From: JAADDG01 sp964450755
GTDB taxonomy: Bacteria > Campylobacterota > Campylobacteria > Campylobacterales > JAADDG01
Direction: 5' to 3'
DNA: 14,937 nt
Assembly (NCBI GenBank): GCA_964450755.1
Contig: CAYVDJ010000022.1
Span: 1 to 14,937, forward strand
Below are positions 7,723 to 14,626 of the stretch, in pieces. The translations under genes and the position numbers were made by a program. Below the pieces are notes generated by a model. It did not search any database. It worked only from the letters and a program-made list of their open reading frames with translations, and was not told where the DNA came from. Position 1 is the stretch's first letter, and every line of letters starts with the position of its first letter.

Positions 7723-7764
7723 CCTTTTTTTGGTTTTATATTAATATTTAAGATTATTATAGCA
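7723..7764 (-). promoter_or_regulatory. Extended -10 promoter and Shine-Dalgarno of the PAS-GGDEF-EAL gene
   Basis: Read on the minus strand, TGCTATAAT (7764-7756) is a full extended -10 box. About 30 bases further down lies a purine tract ending AAGG (7726-7723), 8 bases before the ATA at 7714-7712. This predicts a leader of roughly 35 bases and decides the start in favour of the upstream ATA; the TTG at 7636 would leave an unusually long leader and has no binding site of its own. Confidence 0.55.
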
Positions 7765-7800
7765 AACAAAACCATATTTTATCTTTAAATAATTAAATAT

Positions 7801-7823
7801 TTTGAATTAATTTAATATTCAAA
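7801..7823. repeat. AT-rich inverted repeat in the divergent intergenic region
   Basis: TTTGAAT (7801-7807) and ATTCAAA (7817-7823) form a 7-bp inverted repeat around a 9-base spacer. It lies in the roughly 230-base AT-rich gap between the GGDEF-EAL gene and the glycosyltransferase operon, upstream of both promoters. It could be a regulator site or chance in very AT-rich DNA. No gene-like reading frame is seen in the gap. Confidence 0.25.
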
Positions 7824-7891
7824 GATGCCGATTAAATATATTTTGTTTTTCTAAAAATATAATGATGTCAAATATATTTCTTGATTTTATT

Positions 7892-7940
7892 CGATTTTTA
7901 CCGAATTTTACATATAATAGTATATCTATAATAGAAGAGG
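7892..7940 (+). promoter_or_regulatory. Promoter and possible direct-repeat operator of the lipid-modification operon
   Basis: CGATTTTTAC (7892-7901) is followed immediately by CGAATTTTAC (7902-7911), a tandem 10-bp repeat with one mismatch. A -10 box TATAAT at 7913-7918 comes directly after; another TATAAT occurs at 7927-7932. The ribosome-binding site AGAGG at 7936-7940 is 6 bases before the ATG. Direct repeats of one helical turn next to the polymerase site are the style of OmpR/PhoB-family response regulators, which often control lipid A modification genes. That link is inference. Confidence 0.45.
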
Positions 7941-7946
7941 TATAAA

Positions 7947-8687
7947 ATGAAAAAAGAGGTTTCGGTTGTAATTCCTGTTCATAATGAAGCGGGAAATATC
8001 GAAAAACTCGTTAAAGAAACTTATAATGTTTTTTTGAAAAACGATTTGGAAGGTGAAATTGTTGTTGTTGATGATAAAAGCAGTGATAAGAGTTATGAGA
8101 TATTAAAAGATTTGTCAAATGAGATCTCAAATCTAAGAATAATAGCCCACAAAAACAATTGCGGTCAAAGCAGGGCGCTGGTTAGTGGAATAAGAAGAGC
8201 CAGATATGATATTATTGCCACAATGGACGGAGACGGACAAAATGATCCAAATGATATTCCAAAACTTTTAAAAGTTTTGCAAAAAGAGAAAAATGGAAAG
8301 TTACAGATGGTTGCAGGTCATCGAAAAAAGAGAAAAGATACCGCTTTTAAAAAAATTGCCTCAAAATGGGCTAACAAAATAAGAAGTTTTTTATTAAAAG
8401 ATGATACTCCCGATACAGGTTGCGGATTGAAAGTTTTTTATAAAGAAGCCTTTTTGAATCTTCCCTATTTTGATCATATGCACCGTTTTCTTCCGGCTCT
8501 CATACAAAGAGACGGTGGAGAAGTAATATCGGTTGAAGTAAATCACCTGCCTAGAATTTATGGAATTTCCCATTACAACAATCTTCAAAGGTTATGGGTG
8601 GGGATTGTCGATCTTTTGGGAGTTATATGGCTTCAAAAAAGATCTCACATTCCCATAATAGAAGAATACAGGAAGGATAATATTTGA
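7947..8687 (+). CDS. GT2 glycosyltransferase, polyprenyl-phosphate sugar synthase (DPM1/ArnC-like)
   Basis: The 246-residue protein is a GT-A fold family 2 enzyme. It shows SVVIPVHNEAGNIEKLV at 6-22, the nucleotide-binding VVVDDKSSDKS at 39-49, the metal-binding DGDGQNDP at 94-101, DTGCGLKVF at 156-164 and an R-x-x-G-x-S-x-Y motif at 203-210. These are typical of enzymes that transfer a sugar from a nucleotide donor to dolichyl or undecaprenyl phosphate on the cytoplasmic side. Unlike ArnC it lacks a pair of C-terminal membrane helices and has only a hydrophobic stretch near 217-229, so it is DPM1-like and probably membrane-associated. It is the first gene of the operon; its stop overlaps the next start by 4 bases. 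The sugar cannot be told from sequence. Confidence 0.88.
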   Translation: MKKEVSVVIPVHNEAGNIEKLVKETYNVFLKNDLEGEIVVVDDKSSDKSYEILKDLSNEISNLRIIAHKNNCGQSRALVSGIRRARYDIIATMDGDGQNDPNDIPKLLKVLQKEKNGKLQMVAGHRKKRKDTAFKKIASKWANKIRSFLLKDDTPDTGCGLKVFYKEAFLNLPYFDHMHRFLPALIQRDGGEVISVEVNHLPRIYGISHYNNLQRLWVGIVDLLGVIWLQKRSHIPIIEEYRKDNI

Positions 8688-8959
8688 GTAAAGAGACTAT
8701 ATGGCTGATCATCGGATTTTTGGGACAATTCTTTTTTTCGATGAGATTTTTGATCCAGTGGATTCAGAGTGAAAAACATAAAAAGAGTGTTATACCTCTT
8801 GCTTTTTGGTATTTCAGTCTGCTTGGGGGTATAACTTTGTTTGCCTATGCCGTTTATCGGCAGGATCCGGTATTTATACTCGGACAGAGTCTTGGAGTTT
8901 TTATCTATATGAGAAATCTCTATTTTATATACAACAACAAAAAAGAGGAAAATGTCTAA
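8684..8959 (+). CDS. LAB_N-domain small membrane protein, candidate polyprenyl-phosphate-sugar translocator
   Basis: The 91-residue protein is almost wholly a LAB_N domain (lipid A biosynthesis N-terminal domain). Its signature includes RFLIQWIQSE, IPLAFWYFSLLGG, the DPVFILGQ segment and FIYMRNL. Three membrane helices are predicted at about 5-27, 36-57 and 62-84. The start is TTG at 8684, supported by GGAAGGA at 8671-8677 and a 4-base overlap with the glycosyltransferase stop. Stand-alone LAB_N proteins recur between a GT2 gene and an ArnT/GT83 gene. I infer from this that they move the lipid-linked sugar across the inner membrane, the role of ArnE/ArnF in the aminoarabinose pathway, but the function is not established. 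It overlaps the next gene by 8 bases. Confidence 0.85.
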   Translation: MSKETIWLIIGFLGQFFFSMRFLIQWIQSEKHKKSVIPLAFWYFSLLGGITLFAYAVYRQDPVFILGQSLGVFIYMRNLYFIYNNKKEENV

Positions 8960-10535
8960 ATATATCAAAATTTTTTGGTTTCCTTTTGTACTTCTTTTGG
9001 GAATAACGACGGTTGGAATCTGTTTTAGACCTCTTTTGCCGGTAGATGAGACAAGATATATCTCTGTTGCTTGGGAGATGTTTACAAATCATTCGTTTTT
9101 TGTTCCTCTTTTAAACGGTGAACCCTATCATCATAAACCGCCTCTGCTTTTTTGGCTTATCGATCTAAACTGGTCGATTTTTGGGGTCAATCAAAATATT
9201 GTCCGGTTTATTCCCTCTCTTTTTGCACTAATGAGTCTGATTACCGTTCATTTTACAGCAAAAGAGTTGTGGAGAGATGATGAAAAAAGCGCATTTTATG
9301 CACCTTTGATCTTAGCCTCTATGGCACTGTTTGCGTTTTTTTCTTCAATGCTTACTTTTGATGTAATGCTCTCTTTTTGGGTTACGCTTTGTGCCTATGC
9401 TCTTGTTTTGGCATCAAAAAGAGGAGATCTCAAATCATGGCTTTTTGTGGGATTTGCTATCGGAGGCGGAGCGCTTACAAAAGGTCCTGTAATACTCGTG
9501 CATATCATATCCATCGTTGTTTTTGCAAAATACTGGAGAGGCGGGTTTAATAAAAAAAGATGGTATTTTGGTTTTTTGGGCGCTTTTTTGATAGGTCTTT
9601 TTATCGCTCTTTTGTGGGCGATCCCCGCAGCGATAGAAGGGGGAGAGGCTTATAGAGAGGCTATCTTCTGGGGACAGAGTGCAAACAGAGTAGTTTCCTC
9701 TTTTGCCCACAGACACCCTTTTTGGTGGTATCTTCCGATGCTTCTTTTCCTTTTTCTGCCCTGGCTTCTTTTTGATGTTGTTTTTAAAAGGTTTGGGCAT
9801 ATAAAAAAAGACAGAGGAGTCAGGTTTTTGATTGTCTGGATAACAGGAGCCGTATTTTTGTTTTCGCTTATAAGCGGAAAGCAGATACAGTATCTTTTAC
9901 CGGAAATTCCCGCATTTTCTCTTTTGGCGGCGAGAATAATTTCGCTTGAGTTTAAAAAGATAGATTTAAATTCTTCAAGATATATCTCTTATGTTTATAT
10001 GTTTTTAGGGGTGGTTTTTCTTGCGGGAGTCTTTTATCTGAAATATTTTCAAAACAGATATGAACTCTCTTTGAAACCTCTCTTTTTTATGGCTCTTTTT
10101 ATTTTTGGAATCGGTTTTTATCTCAAAAAATTTACTCCCAAATTTATAGACAGACAGCTAAAAGCTATTGGAGTTAGCATATTTTTGTTTGTTTTTGCTC
10201 TTCATGCCGGAATGGTTGATATATGGAAAATGCAGGATTTGACACCGATAGCCCATAAAATAAAAGAACTTCAAAACAGCAATAAAGAGATCGCAATATG
10301 CGGTAAATATCACGGTCAGTATCACTTTTTGGGAAGACTCAAAAAACCGCTTTTGGTTGTAAAAAATGATACAAAGACAGTAAAAGATTTCATCAAAAAA
10401 CATCCTGTGTCGATATTTGTTTATCAGATAAAAAAAGATATCTGTTTTTGGGGATTTGAGCCTTTGTATAGATTTCCTTACAGGGGCAAACAGATAGTTT
10501 TTGTAAAAGCAAAAGATTTTTTAAATATTTATTGA
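8952..10535 (+). CDS. ArnT-like GT83 integral-membrane glycosyltransferase
   Basis: The 527-residue protein is close in length to ArnT (about 550) and has a dozen or so membrane helices with a short hydrophilic C-terminal part. The N-terminal periplasmic motif is DETRYISVAWEM (D32 and E33 are the expected acidic catalytic-site residues), followed by HHKPPLLFWLI, both typical of the PMT/ArnT superfamily. Later GGGALTKGP and a PEIPAFSLL segment also match the family. It would take a sugar from a polyprenyl-phosphate carrier on the periplasmic face and attach it to lipid A or another envelope acceptor. The GT2 and LAB_N genes in front supply the likely donor route. Aminoarabinose genes (arnA, arnB, arnD) are absent from the window, so naming it arnT would overstate the case. 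Confidence 0.87.
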   Translation: MSKYIKIFWFPFVLLLGITTVGICFRPLLPVDETRYISVAWEMFTNHSFFVPLLNGEPYHHKPPLLFWLIDLNWSIFGVNQNIVRFIPSLFALMSLITVHFTAKELWRDDEKSAFYAPLILASMALFAFFSSMLTFDVMLSFWVTLCAYALVLASKRGDLKSWLFVGFAIGGGALTKGPVILVHIISIVVFAKYWRGGFNKKRWYFGFLGAFLIGLFIALLWAIPAAIEGGEAYREAIFWGQSANRVVSSFAHRHPFWWYLPMLLFLFLPWLLFDVVFKRFGHIKKDRGVRFLIVWITGAVFLFSLISGKQIQYLLPEIPAFSLLAARIISLEFKKIDLNSSRYISYVYMFLGVVFLAGVFYLKYFQNRYELSLKPLFFMALFIFGIGFYLKKFTPKFIDRQLKAIGVSIFLFVFALHAGMVDIWKMQDLTPIAHKIKELQNSNKEIAICGKYHGQYHFLGRLKKPLLVVKNDTKTVKDFIKKHPVSIFVYQIKKDICFWGFEPLYRFPYRGKQIVFVKAKDFLNIY

Positions 10536-10546
10536 GGGAAAAATTT

Positions 10547-11152
10547 ATGGAAGAGATTGTCAATTTTTTGGTTGAAACGGTGGGCAGTTTGGGGTATATC
10601 GGGATATTTGCACTGATGTTTTTGGAGAGTTCCTTTTTCCCTTTTCCGAGTGAAGTTGTTATGATTCCGGCGGGATATCTTGCTTTTAAAGGTGAGATGA
10701 ATCTGGTTTTGGCGGTTCTTTTCGGTATCGGAGGAAGTGTTGCCGGAGCTTTGTTTAATTATGCGTTGGCTTCAAAATTCGGAAGAGTGTTTTTGATAAA
10801 ATACGGAAAATATCTCTTTATCAAAGAGGAGACTTTGGATAAATTGGAGGATTTCTTTGACAAACACGGACATATCTCCACTTTCAACGGCAGACTGATT
10901 CCCGGAATCAGACAATACATCTCTCTTCCTGCCGGACTTGCAAAAATGCACATTGGCAAATTTGCTTTTTATACCGCTTTGGGAGCGGGTATCTGGGTCA
11001 TTGTTTTAACAGTTCTTGGATATTTTTTGGGTCAAAATGAGGATCTGATACACAAATACCTAAAAGAGATCACGATAATTACACTAGTGATTATAGCGGT
11101 TATAACTTTTGTCTATTATAAAAAGCAAAAAACAAAGAATGAAATTTTATAG
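10547..11152 (+). CDS. DedA-family (SNARE-associated/VTT domain) membrane protein
   Basis: The 201-residue integral membrane protein has the DedA landmarks. FLESSFFPFPSE with E27 and E36 supplies the acidic residues expected in the first re-entrant loop, and FNGRLIPGIRQYISLPAG supplies the conserved arginines in the second. A terminal membrane helix and a lysine-rich tail follow. DedA proteins are linked to lipid translocation, including return of undecaprenyl phosphate to the cytoplasmic face, and to resistance to cationic peptides. The ATG at 10547 is chosen because GAGGG lies at 10534-10538; the in-frame TTG at 10532 overlaps that site. It lies 11 bases after the ArnT-like gene, so it is very probably the last gene of the same operon. 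A carrier-recycling role here is inference. Confidence 0.9.
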   Translation: MEEIVNFLVETVGSLGYIGIFALMFLESSFFPFPSEVVMIPAGYLAFKGEMNLVLAVLFGIGGSVAGALFNYALASKFGRVFLIKYGKYLFIKEETLDKLEDFFDKHGHISTFNGRLIPGIRQYISLPAGLAKMHIGKFAFYTALGAGIWVIVLTVLGYFLGQNEDLIHKYLKEITIITLVIIAVITFVYYKKQKTKNEIL

Positions 11153-11194
11153 ATAACATGCAAAGAAAAGCTGTGCCGATAAATGAGATTGGAA

Positions 11195-11217
11195 GCGCGA
11201 CTTCAGTCGCGCCTTTT
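11195..11217 (+). terminator. GC-rich hairpin ending the lipid-modification operon, REP-like
   Basis: GCGCGAC (11195-11201) and GTCGCGC (11206-11212) form a perfect 7-bp stem with a TTCA loop, followed by CTTTT (11213-11217). This fits a Rho-independent terminator for the DedA gene, whose stop is 43 bases upstream. It lies between convergent genes. The stem is strikingly GC-rich for this AT-rich DNA, and the palindrome resembles dispersed REP-type elements, so it may be one copy of a repeat family. Confidence 0.6.
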
Positions 11218-11236
11218 AAGAAAATGGCATTTGTGC

Positions 11237-11890
11237 TTACTTCTCTATCCCCTCTTTTAGAGGGACAAAAGAACACTCTTCTAGCTCCTCTTTTACGATT
11301 GTTCCTTTTCTTTTGTGAAATCTTGTTATTACCTGTTTGTTTCTTTTTGTGATAGGAGCTACCAAAATACCGCCCATGGCAAGTTCTTCAAAAAGCTCTT
11401 TTGCAACTTTGTCTGTTGCGGCAGAAAGAAGGATTCGATCATAGGGGGCATAGGCTTTCCAGCCGTTTTGACCGTCGTCCAATTTTGTATGAATGTTGCT
11501 CATATTGTAGCGTCTAAATCGTTTCTTTGCCTCAAAAAGCAGTTTTTCGATCCTCTCTATCGTAAACACCCTTCTAAAAAGACGGCTCAATACTGCTGCC
11601 TGATATCCGCTTCCGCAACCTATCTCCAAAACACTGTCCGCATTTTGTGGTTTTAGAGCCTCTGTCATCTTTGCCACCGTCAGGGGTGAACTGATCCACT
11701 GACTACAGGAGAGAGGCAGAGCATCCAGTTTATATGCAAAATGTTTAAATCCCACAGGAACGAAAATCTCTCTTTGTGTTAAAGCGATTGCCTCTTTTAC
11801 CTCATCGCTTAGAGGTACTTTTTTACATATCTCCTGAGTCATTTTCAAACATTTTTGCAGTTGAAATTTATCTGAAAACGGATTTGTCAT
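11237..11890 (-). CDS. pcm: Protein-L-isoaspartate O-methyltransferase
   Basis: The 217-residue protein is full length for Pcm, which methylates L-isoaspartyl residues in aged proteins using S-adenosylmethionine so that they can revert to aspartate. The SAM-binding motif VLEIGCGSGYQAAVLS is at 87-102, with the acidic post-I strand VFTIERIEKL after it. DDGQNGW and the APYDRILLSAA segment follow, and GGILVAPI is near the C-terminus. The substrate-side motif, usually GQTIS-P, reads SCSQWISSP here: the serine region is kept but the glycine and threonine are changed. The ATG overlaps the TGA of the hydrolase gene (ATGA), so translation is coupled. It is the last gene of the nrdB operon; no clear terminator of its own is seen. 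Confidence 0.92.
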   Translation of the reverse strand: MTNPFSDKFQLQKCLKMTQEICKKVPLSDEVKEAIALTQREIFVPVGFKHFAYKLDALPLSCSQWISSPLTVAKMTEALKPQNADSVLEIGCGSGYQAAVLSRLFRRVFTIERIEKLLFEAKKRFRRYNMSNIHTKLDDGQNGWKAYAPYDRILLSAATDKVAKELFEELAMGGILVAPITKRNKQVITRFHKRKGTIVKEELEECSFVPLKEGIEK

Positions 11891-12621
11891 AAAAGTCCTA
11901 TATCCATATATCTTCTCATCTTTTTGATTTCATTGAGATCGGCATTATGGGATATCAAAAGAGCGTTGTCGTCTCTGTACTCTTTGCCAAAGGGAGTGAT
12001 TATTCCGGAACTTTTCGCCATATCGGGATTTGCGCTGTTTGCCGCTATGACAAAAGCCTGATTTATGATTGCAAGTGCTTTTGTTATCGATTCAAACTGC
12101 TCTTTTCTGAGTTTTCCCCAAAGTGCGGGAATGAGGATGATGTCTGCTCCCTGGATTTTTTTCCACAGATCGATAAAACGAATCTCAAAACAGATAAGAA
12201 GAGCTATTTTTAATCCTTCTGCTTCTATAATTTTGATATCCTCTTTCTTCCCCTCTTTAAAATATTTATCTTCAAATCCGAATTTAAAAAGTTTGTGTTT
12301 GGTTTGGGAATGTATGATTTTTTGATTGTGGATTATTTTTGCGCTGTTATAAAAATAACCGTTTTTCTCTTCCGTCAGCGTAAATGAGATCAGTCTGTTT
12401 TTTGAGAGCTTTATGATCTCAGGAAGTGCTTTTTTGCCAAAATCAGCCGCTTTTTGCATTTTGTCAAAACTAAAATGCGTCAGGCAAAGTTCGGGTGCCA
12501 CTATAAAACTTCCCTCTTTTGTTTTTTGTAACAACTCTTTTAAAAGAGAGAGATTTTTTTCATAGTTACCCGATTCATAAGCAAACTGTATAGCATACAA
12601 AGGCAGATTAGAAGTCGTCAA
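11887..12621 (-). CDS. Carbon-nitrogen hydrolase (nitrilase superfamily)
   Basis: The 244-residue protein has the nitrilase-superfamily catalytic triad: glutamate E44 in VAPELCL, lysine K108 in QTKHKLF and cysteine C144 in LLICFEIRF. The fold-typical ADIILIPALWG and IIAN-like AFVIAANSAN segments follow. Members hydrolyse amides or nitriles; omega-amidase and deaminated-glutathione amidase are among the closer-looking functions, but the substrate cannot be assigned. The TTG at 12621 is taken as start because GGGAG precedes it at 8 bases. It lies within the 3' end of nrdB (14-base overlap) and the gene ends in a 4-base overlap with pcm. That packing suggests a repair or metabolite-salvage role, which is inference. 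Confidence 0.87.
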   Translation of the reverse strand: MTTSNLPLYAIQFAYESGNYEKNLSLLKELLQKTKEGSFIVAPELCLTHFSFDKMQKAADFGKKALPEIIKLSKNRLISFTLTEEKNGYFYNSAKIIHNQKIIHSQTKHKLFKFGFEDKYFKEGKKEDIKIIEAEGLKIALLICFEIRFIDLWKKIQGADIILIPALWGKLRKEQFESITKALAIINQAFVIAANSANPDMAKSSGIITPFGKEYRDDNALLISHNADLNEIKKMRRYMDIGLL

Positions 12622-13627
12622 AATCCAAACTCCCTTTGCTGTAATTTGCTACATTTCCTTCAAAAAAGTTTGTTTTTTGTTCATTGAATTTTGAAAAATT
12701 ATCAACCCATTTGATAGGATGAGAGGCGTTATAAAGCTTTTTGAGTCCTACTGCATTGAGTCTTTGATCAGCCAAATATTTGATATACTGATCTATGATT
12801 TCATCTGTCAGACCGAGTATCTGACCGCTTGTTATATACTGACCCCATGAAACTTCAAGTTTTACGGCATTTTCAAACATCTCATAAACATCATCCAAAA
12901 GTTCGGGTGTAAAGAGATCTGGTCTCTCTTTTTTTGTGGCATTGATCATATTTTGAAAGATAAGAAGATGTGTTACCTCATCTCTTTGTATAAATCTTAT
13001 CATTTGGGCAGAACCCAACATCTTACCGCTTCTTGCAAGAGTATAAAAGAAGGTAAATCCGCTGTAAAAGTAAATCCCTTCCAATATCTGATTTGCAAAC
13101 ATCGCTTTGACGATCTGGGAATCTGTCGGATTTTGGGCTAACTGCTCATAAACACTTGCTATATAGTCATTCTTGCCTTTAAGCTCTCTGTCCTGTCTCC
13201 ACATATCATATATCTCTTCTGTGTTTTGGGAGATACTGTCAACCATTACGGCATAGCTTTGAGAGTGAAGAGCCTCTTCAAAAGCCTGTCTTACAAGGAT
13301 TAGATTGATTTCCGGTGCTGTTATGTAGGGATTTACATTGTCTATGAGATTGTTTGTTTGCAGTGAATCCATAAAGATAAGCTGTGAAAGTGCTTTGTCG
13401 TAGGAGTTTTTTTCCTGATCGGTTAGAAGTTTGTAATCTCTTGCGTCAGCCGTCATATCAACCTCTTTGGGAAACCATGTATTGTTTAACATAATCTCCC
13501 AAAGATTATATGCCCACTGGTATTTTATTTTGTTAAGCTCGAATATTCCGGTCGGATCTCCCCCAAAAACTTTTCTCTCATTTACATTTTCATGAGAGTT
13601 TGGATTGTATATCTTTTTTCTGTTCAT
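12608..13627 (-). CDS. nrdB: Class Ia ribonucleotide reductase, beta (radical-generating) subunit
   Basis: The 339-residue protein is a ferritin-like R2 subunit. The di-metal ligands are all present: D87 in FMDSLQ, E118 and H121 in EEALHSQSY, E183 in ILEGIYFY, and E217 and H220 in QRDEVTH. The radical tyrosine is Y125, four residues after H121 as in E. coli R2 (Y122), so this is a tyrosyl-radical enzyme. The acidic-aromatic C-terminus DFDDF is the peptide that docks on the NrdA subunit. It supplies the radical that NrdA needs to make deoxynucleotides under oxic or microoxic conditions. nrdA is not in the window. An inverted repeat containing the ribosome-binding site sits directly upstream. 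It overlaps the hydrolase gene by 14 bases. Confidence 0.97.
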   Translation of the reverse strand: MNRKKIYNPNSHENVNERKVFGGDPTGIFELNKIKYQWAYNLWEIMLNNTWFPKEVDMTADARDYKLLTDQEKNSYDKALSQLIFMDSLQTNNLIDNVNPYITAPEINLILVRQAFEEALHSQSYAVMVDSISQNTEEIYDMWRQDRELKGKNDYIASVYEQLAQNPTDSQIVKAMFANQILEGIYFYSGFTFFYTLARSGKMLGSAQMIRFIQRDEVTHLLIFQNMINATKKERPDLFTPELLDDVYEMFENAVKLEVSWGQYITSGQILGLTDEIIDQYIKYLADQRLNAVGLKKLYNASHPIKWVDNFSKFNEQKTNFFEGNVANYSKGSLDFDDF

Positions 13628-13630
13628 AAC

Positions 13631-13671
13631 AAGACTCCGTTTGGTTATTTACTGGAGTCTTCATTATATCA
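13631..13671 (-). promoter_or_regulatory. nrdB promoter with inverted repeat enclosing the ribosome-binding site
   Basis: On the minus strand an extended -10 box TGATATAAT (13671-13663) faces nrdB. Immediately after comes AAGACTCC (13661-13654), a 15-base spacer, and the perfect complement GGAGTCTT (13638-13631). GGAG in the second arm is the Shine-Dalgarno sequence, 7 bases before the ATG. If transcription starts about 7 bases after the -10, the first arm spans the start point. The repeat could then be a DNA operator; if transcription begins slightly earlier it could form a leader hairpin that hides the ribosome-binding site. It does not look like the NrdR box consensus. Confidence 0.6.
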
Positions 13672-13680
13672 ATTTGTAGG

Positions 13681-14601
13681 TTAAAAGAAACTATAGCCCA
13701 CTCCCACATAAGTATATTGGCTTTCAAATTCCGTGGTAAAAGGTCCGAACATATTGGCATTGAAAAATTTGAAAAGATTTACCTTTACATCATCGACATC
13801 CCATTTTTTATAGGTGTGTCCCAAAGTAAAATAGAGCTTGGGAGATATAGTGATCCATCCAAAATCTTTTGTTGTGGAGTAGGGAGTATATTTGATACCA
13901 AAATCAATTACACTGTAAGTTCCGTCAACATCCATGGAAGATAGCATATATTCGTTTTTTATATCGCCTGTCTGATGTCCGTAACTTCCAAATCCATAAA
14001 CGCTGAATTTTGGAGCTATTTCATAGTTTGCCTGTATGGCTGCCCCTATTTTGTAGGTTTTGATTTTTGTTTTGGTATCTTTTAGAAGATTATAGGTAAG
14101 TCTTGCATCGCCTATCATATCCTGAGTTTCCATTGTAGGCATGGACATACCGCTGCTTATGGCAACACCAAAATAGTTGTTTTTGTTGTTTGGATCTTTT
14201 AAAACATCATATCCTATACCGATATCAAGATCAAAACCTTTGATTTTATAATCTGCAGGTACGGGAATCATCGTATATTCTTTGATCATATCTTCCATTG
14301 AAGCGCCAAAGAAAGGTATATTCATCGTTACTGGATAACTTGCCCACTGGGTCATCTTGTCTATAAAGTCAGAGGTGTAAAAGTCTGCATTGTAAAAATA
14401 ATATACGGGATAATCACTGAAATTTGCATGATGTTCACTAAGTGTCAATACATCTATATCAAGACTCATATCCATAGTGAAAAGTTTGTTAACTCCCATA
14501 CTCATATCGAAAGTACCTTTACCGTATCTTATCTCCCCGGCTGTTAATGCAACACTCAAAACCAAACTGACAGTGGCAATTTTTGCTATTTTTTTAAACA
14601 T
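13681..14601 (-). CDS. Outer-membrane beta-barrel protein of unknown function
   Basis: The 306-residue precursor starts with a signal peptide (FKKIAKIATVSLVLSVALTA, likely cleaved after A21). The mature chain alternates polar and hydrophobic or aromatic residues and ends VGVGYSFF, with the terminal phenylalanine that targets barrels to the BAM complex. Amphipathic strand pairs such as KIGAAIQANYEIAPKFSVYG and LYFTLGHTYKKW are visible. The ATG at 14601 is preferred over an upstream TTG because it begins the signal peptide and follows GGGAGAG. I do not recognise a named family. It may be a porin-like or adhesin-like barrel; substrate is unknown. It lies upstream of nrdB on the same strand, but nrdB has its own promoter. 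Confidence 0.78.
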   Translation of the reverse strand: MFKKIAKIATVSLVLSVALTAGEIRYGKGTFDMSMGVNKLFTMDMSLDIDVLTLSEHHANFSDYPVYYFYNADFYTSDFIDKMTQWASYPVTMNIPFFGASMEDMIKEYTMIPVPADYKIKGFDLDIGIGYDVLKDPNNKNNYFGVAISSGMSMPTMETQDMIGDARLTYNLLKDTKTKIKTYKIGAAIQANYEIAPKFSVYGFGSYGHQTGDIKNEYMLSSMDVDGTYSVIDFGIKYTPYSTTKDFGWITISPKLYFTLGHTYKKWDVDDVKVNLFKFFNANMFGPFTTEFESQYTYVGVGYSFF

Positions 14602-14626
14602 TATCTCTCTCCCTTTTGTAAATAAT

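Noticed and set aside
9435..9800. 121-codon open frame on the minus strand inside the ArnT-like gene
   Set aside because: It is a shadow of a membrane-protein gene with a lysine- and serine-rich composition, and it shows no domain.
11250..11264. CCCTCT-TTT-AGAGGG hairpin near the end of pcm
   Set aside because: It lies inside the pcm coding region with no T-tract after it; a pcm terminator is not supported.
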